A model generated the notes under the pieces. The model did no database searches, was not told the origin of the DNA, and saw nothing but the letters and a program-made list of their open reading frames with translations. Below, one piece after another: positions 62,673 through 64,000 of a stretch of 64,000 nucleotides of DNA. The translations under genes and the position numbers were made by a program. Within the stretch, counting starts at the first letter, position 1. Every line of letters begins with the position of its first letter. The DNA is taken from positions 1 through 64,000 of the forward strand of contig NZ_FOLY01000007.1 of the NCBI RefSeq assembly GCF_900112585.1, written 5' to 3'. This DNA comes from Kushneria avicenniae. GTDB lineage: Bacteria > Pseudomonadota > Gammaproteobacteria > Pseudomonadales > Halomonadaceae.

Positions 62673-62924
62673 ATGCCCAGGTTCACGATCACTGTCGACA
62701 CCGATGCCGTCGATCAAGCAAATGCTGTCGAAGCATGGCTCGATCGATGGCAGGACACGGCCGAGCACGTCTCCGATAATCTTGGCTGCGGCTGCTGCGT
62801 GTCTATTTATCATGTCGAAGCGTCGCAAGAAGCATTGGCCGAGTTGCCAAATGACGTTGTCTCGCTGGGCGAATGGACAAAATGGTGCGCTGTTTTTCAG
62901 GTTGTTGATCGCCGAGAGCCGTGA
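62673..62924 (+). CDS. Small Cys-rich protein of unknown function
   Basis: An 83-residue soluble protein starting MPRFTITVDTDAV. It contains a helix-rich VEAWLDRWQDTAEHVSD followed by NLGCGCCVSIYHVEASQEALAELP, with three Cys in GCGCC. An in-frame ATG 18 codons earlier is an alternative start; neither has a strong ribosome-binding site. The arrangement recalls small immunity-type or metal-binding proteins, but I cannot place it. It is convergent with the DksA-like gene, 15 bp apart. Confidence 0.55.
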   Translation: MPRFTITVDTDAVDQANAVEAWLDRWQDTAEHVSDNLGCGCCVSIYHVEASQEALAELPNDVVSLGEWTKWCAVFQVVDRREP

Positions 62925-62939
62925 TGATGATGCGATCCC

Positions 62940-63209
62940 TCAGCGCAGCTGACTGTCCTTGCTGGCACGGCGATTGGCGCCCGAGCCTTTCGCCGCACGC
63001 CTATCCTCCTCGGCCTGACACGCCACACACAGTCTCACCCCGGGCACCAGCTCGCGTCGACGCTCGGGGATCGGCGCCTCGCAGGCCTCACAGAATTCAA
63101 GGCTTTCGCCGTGGTGCACCAGGCGGCTGCGCGCCCGGGCCACGCCCTCTTCCACGGTGTCGTCGATCTGATCCTGTACTGCGCCATCTCGTGTCCAGCC
63201 GCCGGCCAT
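62940..63209 (-). CDS. DksA/TraR family C4-type zinc finger protein
   Basis: An 89-residue protein with a short N-terminal helix region (QDQIDDTVEEGVARARSRL) and a zinc finger CEACEAPIPERRRELVPGVRLCVACQ, the C4 pattern of the YbiI/TraR-like small relatives of DksA. Full DksA (about 150 residues) has a long coiled coil that is missing here. The start at MAGGWTRDG has GGGGGGAG 5 bp upstream; the earlier open frame is not supported. Small members may bind RNA polymerase, but this is untested here. Confidence 0.85.
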   Translation of the reverse strand: MAGGWTRDGAVQDQIDDTVEEGVARARSRLVHHGESLEFCEACEAPIPERRRELVPGVRLCVACQAEEDRRAAKGSGANRRASKDSQLR

Positions 63210-63370
63210 GATACTCCCCCCTGATGCTGAAAAACCGGGCATTGAAGACTGTGCCGCGCCCGCGCCGATAAAGGCCCGGGCCACGCCACTCATGACCCTC
63301 AGCATAGCCCGGTTTCGCACCGTTCGGCAGTCCTTCGAAAGTCCCTCTTTCAAGAGCCTCTGATGCGGCG

Positions 63371-64000
63371 TTAGCCGCGTTCGGCCAGCTGCTCGCGACG
63401 CGCTTCGCCCTGGCGCTCCAGCATCCAGCCGGGGTATTCCGATGGCAGAGCACTCACGGCATCAAGCTTCGCCAGCTCCTCCGGCGTCAGCTGAATCTCG
63501 ATGGCGCCGAGATTGTCCTCCAGCTGCTCAAGGCGTTTGGCCCCGACGATCACGCTGGTCACCGCCGGCTGATGCAGCAGCCAGGCCAGCGCGATACGCG
63601 CCACCGACACCCCGCGCTCCTCGGCCATCGGTGCCATCGCCTCGATACAGTCAAAGGCACGCGAACGCTCGACCGGCGGGAAGTCGAAACTGGCGCGGCG
63701 CCCCTCGCCACCGCTCTCGTCGCGGCGATACTTGCCGCTGAGCAGACCACCGGCCAGCGGGCTCCAGACCATCAGGCCGAGGCGTTCGCTTTCCAGCATG
63801 GGGATCAGCTCCCGCTCCAGGTCGCGCCCGGCCAGGGTGTAGTAGGCCTGCAGCGACTCAAAGCGATGCCAGCCGTTGTGTTTCGCAATCCCCTGCGCCT
63901 TCATGATCTGCCAGGCGGCCCAGTTGGAGACGCCGATATAGCGCACATGACCGTGCTCCACCAGCGTATGCAGGGCACGCACCGTCTCCTCGATCGGCGT
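63371..64000 (-). CDS. Aldo/keto reductase (partial, N-terminus beyond right edge)
   Basis: The C-terminal 209 residues of an NADPH-dependent aldo/keto reductase; the frame is open to the edge. The segment GHVRYIGVSNWAAWQI is the family strand-6 motif, SLQAYYTLAGRDLERELIPM and VWSPLAGGLLSGKY follow, and VTSVIVGAKRLEQLEDNLGAI near the C-terminus binds the cofactor. The catalytic Tyr/His residues lie in the missing part. It resembles the YajO/AKR11-13 type. Confidence 0.88.
   Translation of the reverse strand, partial: TPIEETVRALHTLVEHGHVRYIGVSNWAAWQIMKAQGIAKHNGWHRFESLQAYYTLAGRDLERELIPMLESERLGLMVWSPLAGGLLSGKYRRDESGGEGRRASFDFPPVERSRAFDCIEAMAPMAEERGVSVARIALAWLLHQPAVTSVIVGAKRLEQLEDNLGAIEIQLTPEELAKLDAVSALPSEYPGWMLERQGEARREQLAERG

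Overview
The window looks like chromosome of a moderately halophilic gammaproteobacterium, most likely a Halomonadaceae member (Halomonas/Kushneria-like). The reasons are the high GC content, the order yrdA-prlC-yheV and metK/ahcY/tkt/pgk/fba, several Na+-coupled transporters (NSS, SSS, CPA1) and TRAP/ABC transporters for organic solutes. No transposases, integrases, phage genes or CRISPR arrays are visible. The taxon is an inference from gene content only.

Layout. 1-390: leader and promoters of an rRNA operon that runs off the left edge on the minus strand. 0.4-7.5 kb: an internally deleted HAD gene, then housekeeping genes (DUF457 membrane hydrolase, gamma carbonic anhydrase, NSS transporter, oligopeptidase A, YheV, Cu/Zn SOD, MetF). 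7.7-17.1 kb: a selenocysteine locus, selA-selB-selC (tRNA-Sec), followed upstream by fdhE and the formate dehydrogenase genes fdoGHI. The fdoG gene has an in-frame UGA with a SECIS-like hairpin, so its two ORFs are one selenoprotein. 17.4-26 kb: a LpxH-like phosphoesterase, glycerol dehydrogenase, PolX, ahcY with an S-adenosylhomocysteine riboswitch, a CPA1 antiporter and metK.

26-45 kb: a carbohydrate island between metK and tkt. It contains a lactonase, a polyol-type MFS permease, a medium-chain erythritol/L-threitol dehydrogenase-like enzyme, an RbsABC-type ABC transporter with a DUF2291 protein, a GntR/FCD regulator, an SDR, a sugar-phosphate isomerase/epimerase, a DctPQM TRAP transporter, a SorC-type regulator, an RpiB homologue, a fused DhaK-DhaL kinase and a divergent triose-phosphate isomerase homologue. 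The dehydrogenase, kinase and two isomerases are the set needed to turn a tetritol into D-erythrose-4-phosphate via erythrulose and erythrulose phosphate; the adjacent transketolase would consume the product. Two operator families tie the island into two regulons: a 25-bp dyad, CATWTGW-N11-WCAWATG, at three promoters (tetritol module) and a 17-bp dyad near TTGTTGACNGTYNACAA at three sites (gntR, TRAP operon, isomerase/SDR genes).

45.5-50.4 kb: transketolase, class I aldolase and phosphoglycerate kinase. 50.5-64 kb: mixed genes, including an M23 peptidase, a TraX-like protein, a Gfo/Idh/MocA oxidoreductase, SelO, a zinc ABC transporter (znuABC) with a candidate Zur box and a translationally coupled small ORF, two tandem carboxylesterase-like genes of which the second has lost its catalytic Ser and His, an SSS symporter with a small partner, a Cys-rich unknown protein, a DksA/TraR-type zinc finger protein and a partial aldo/keto reductase.
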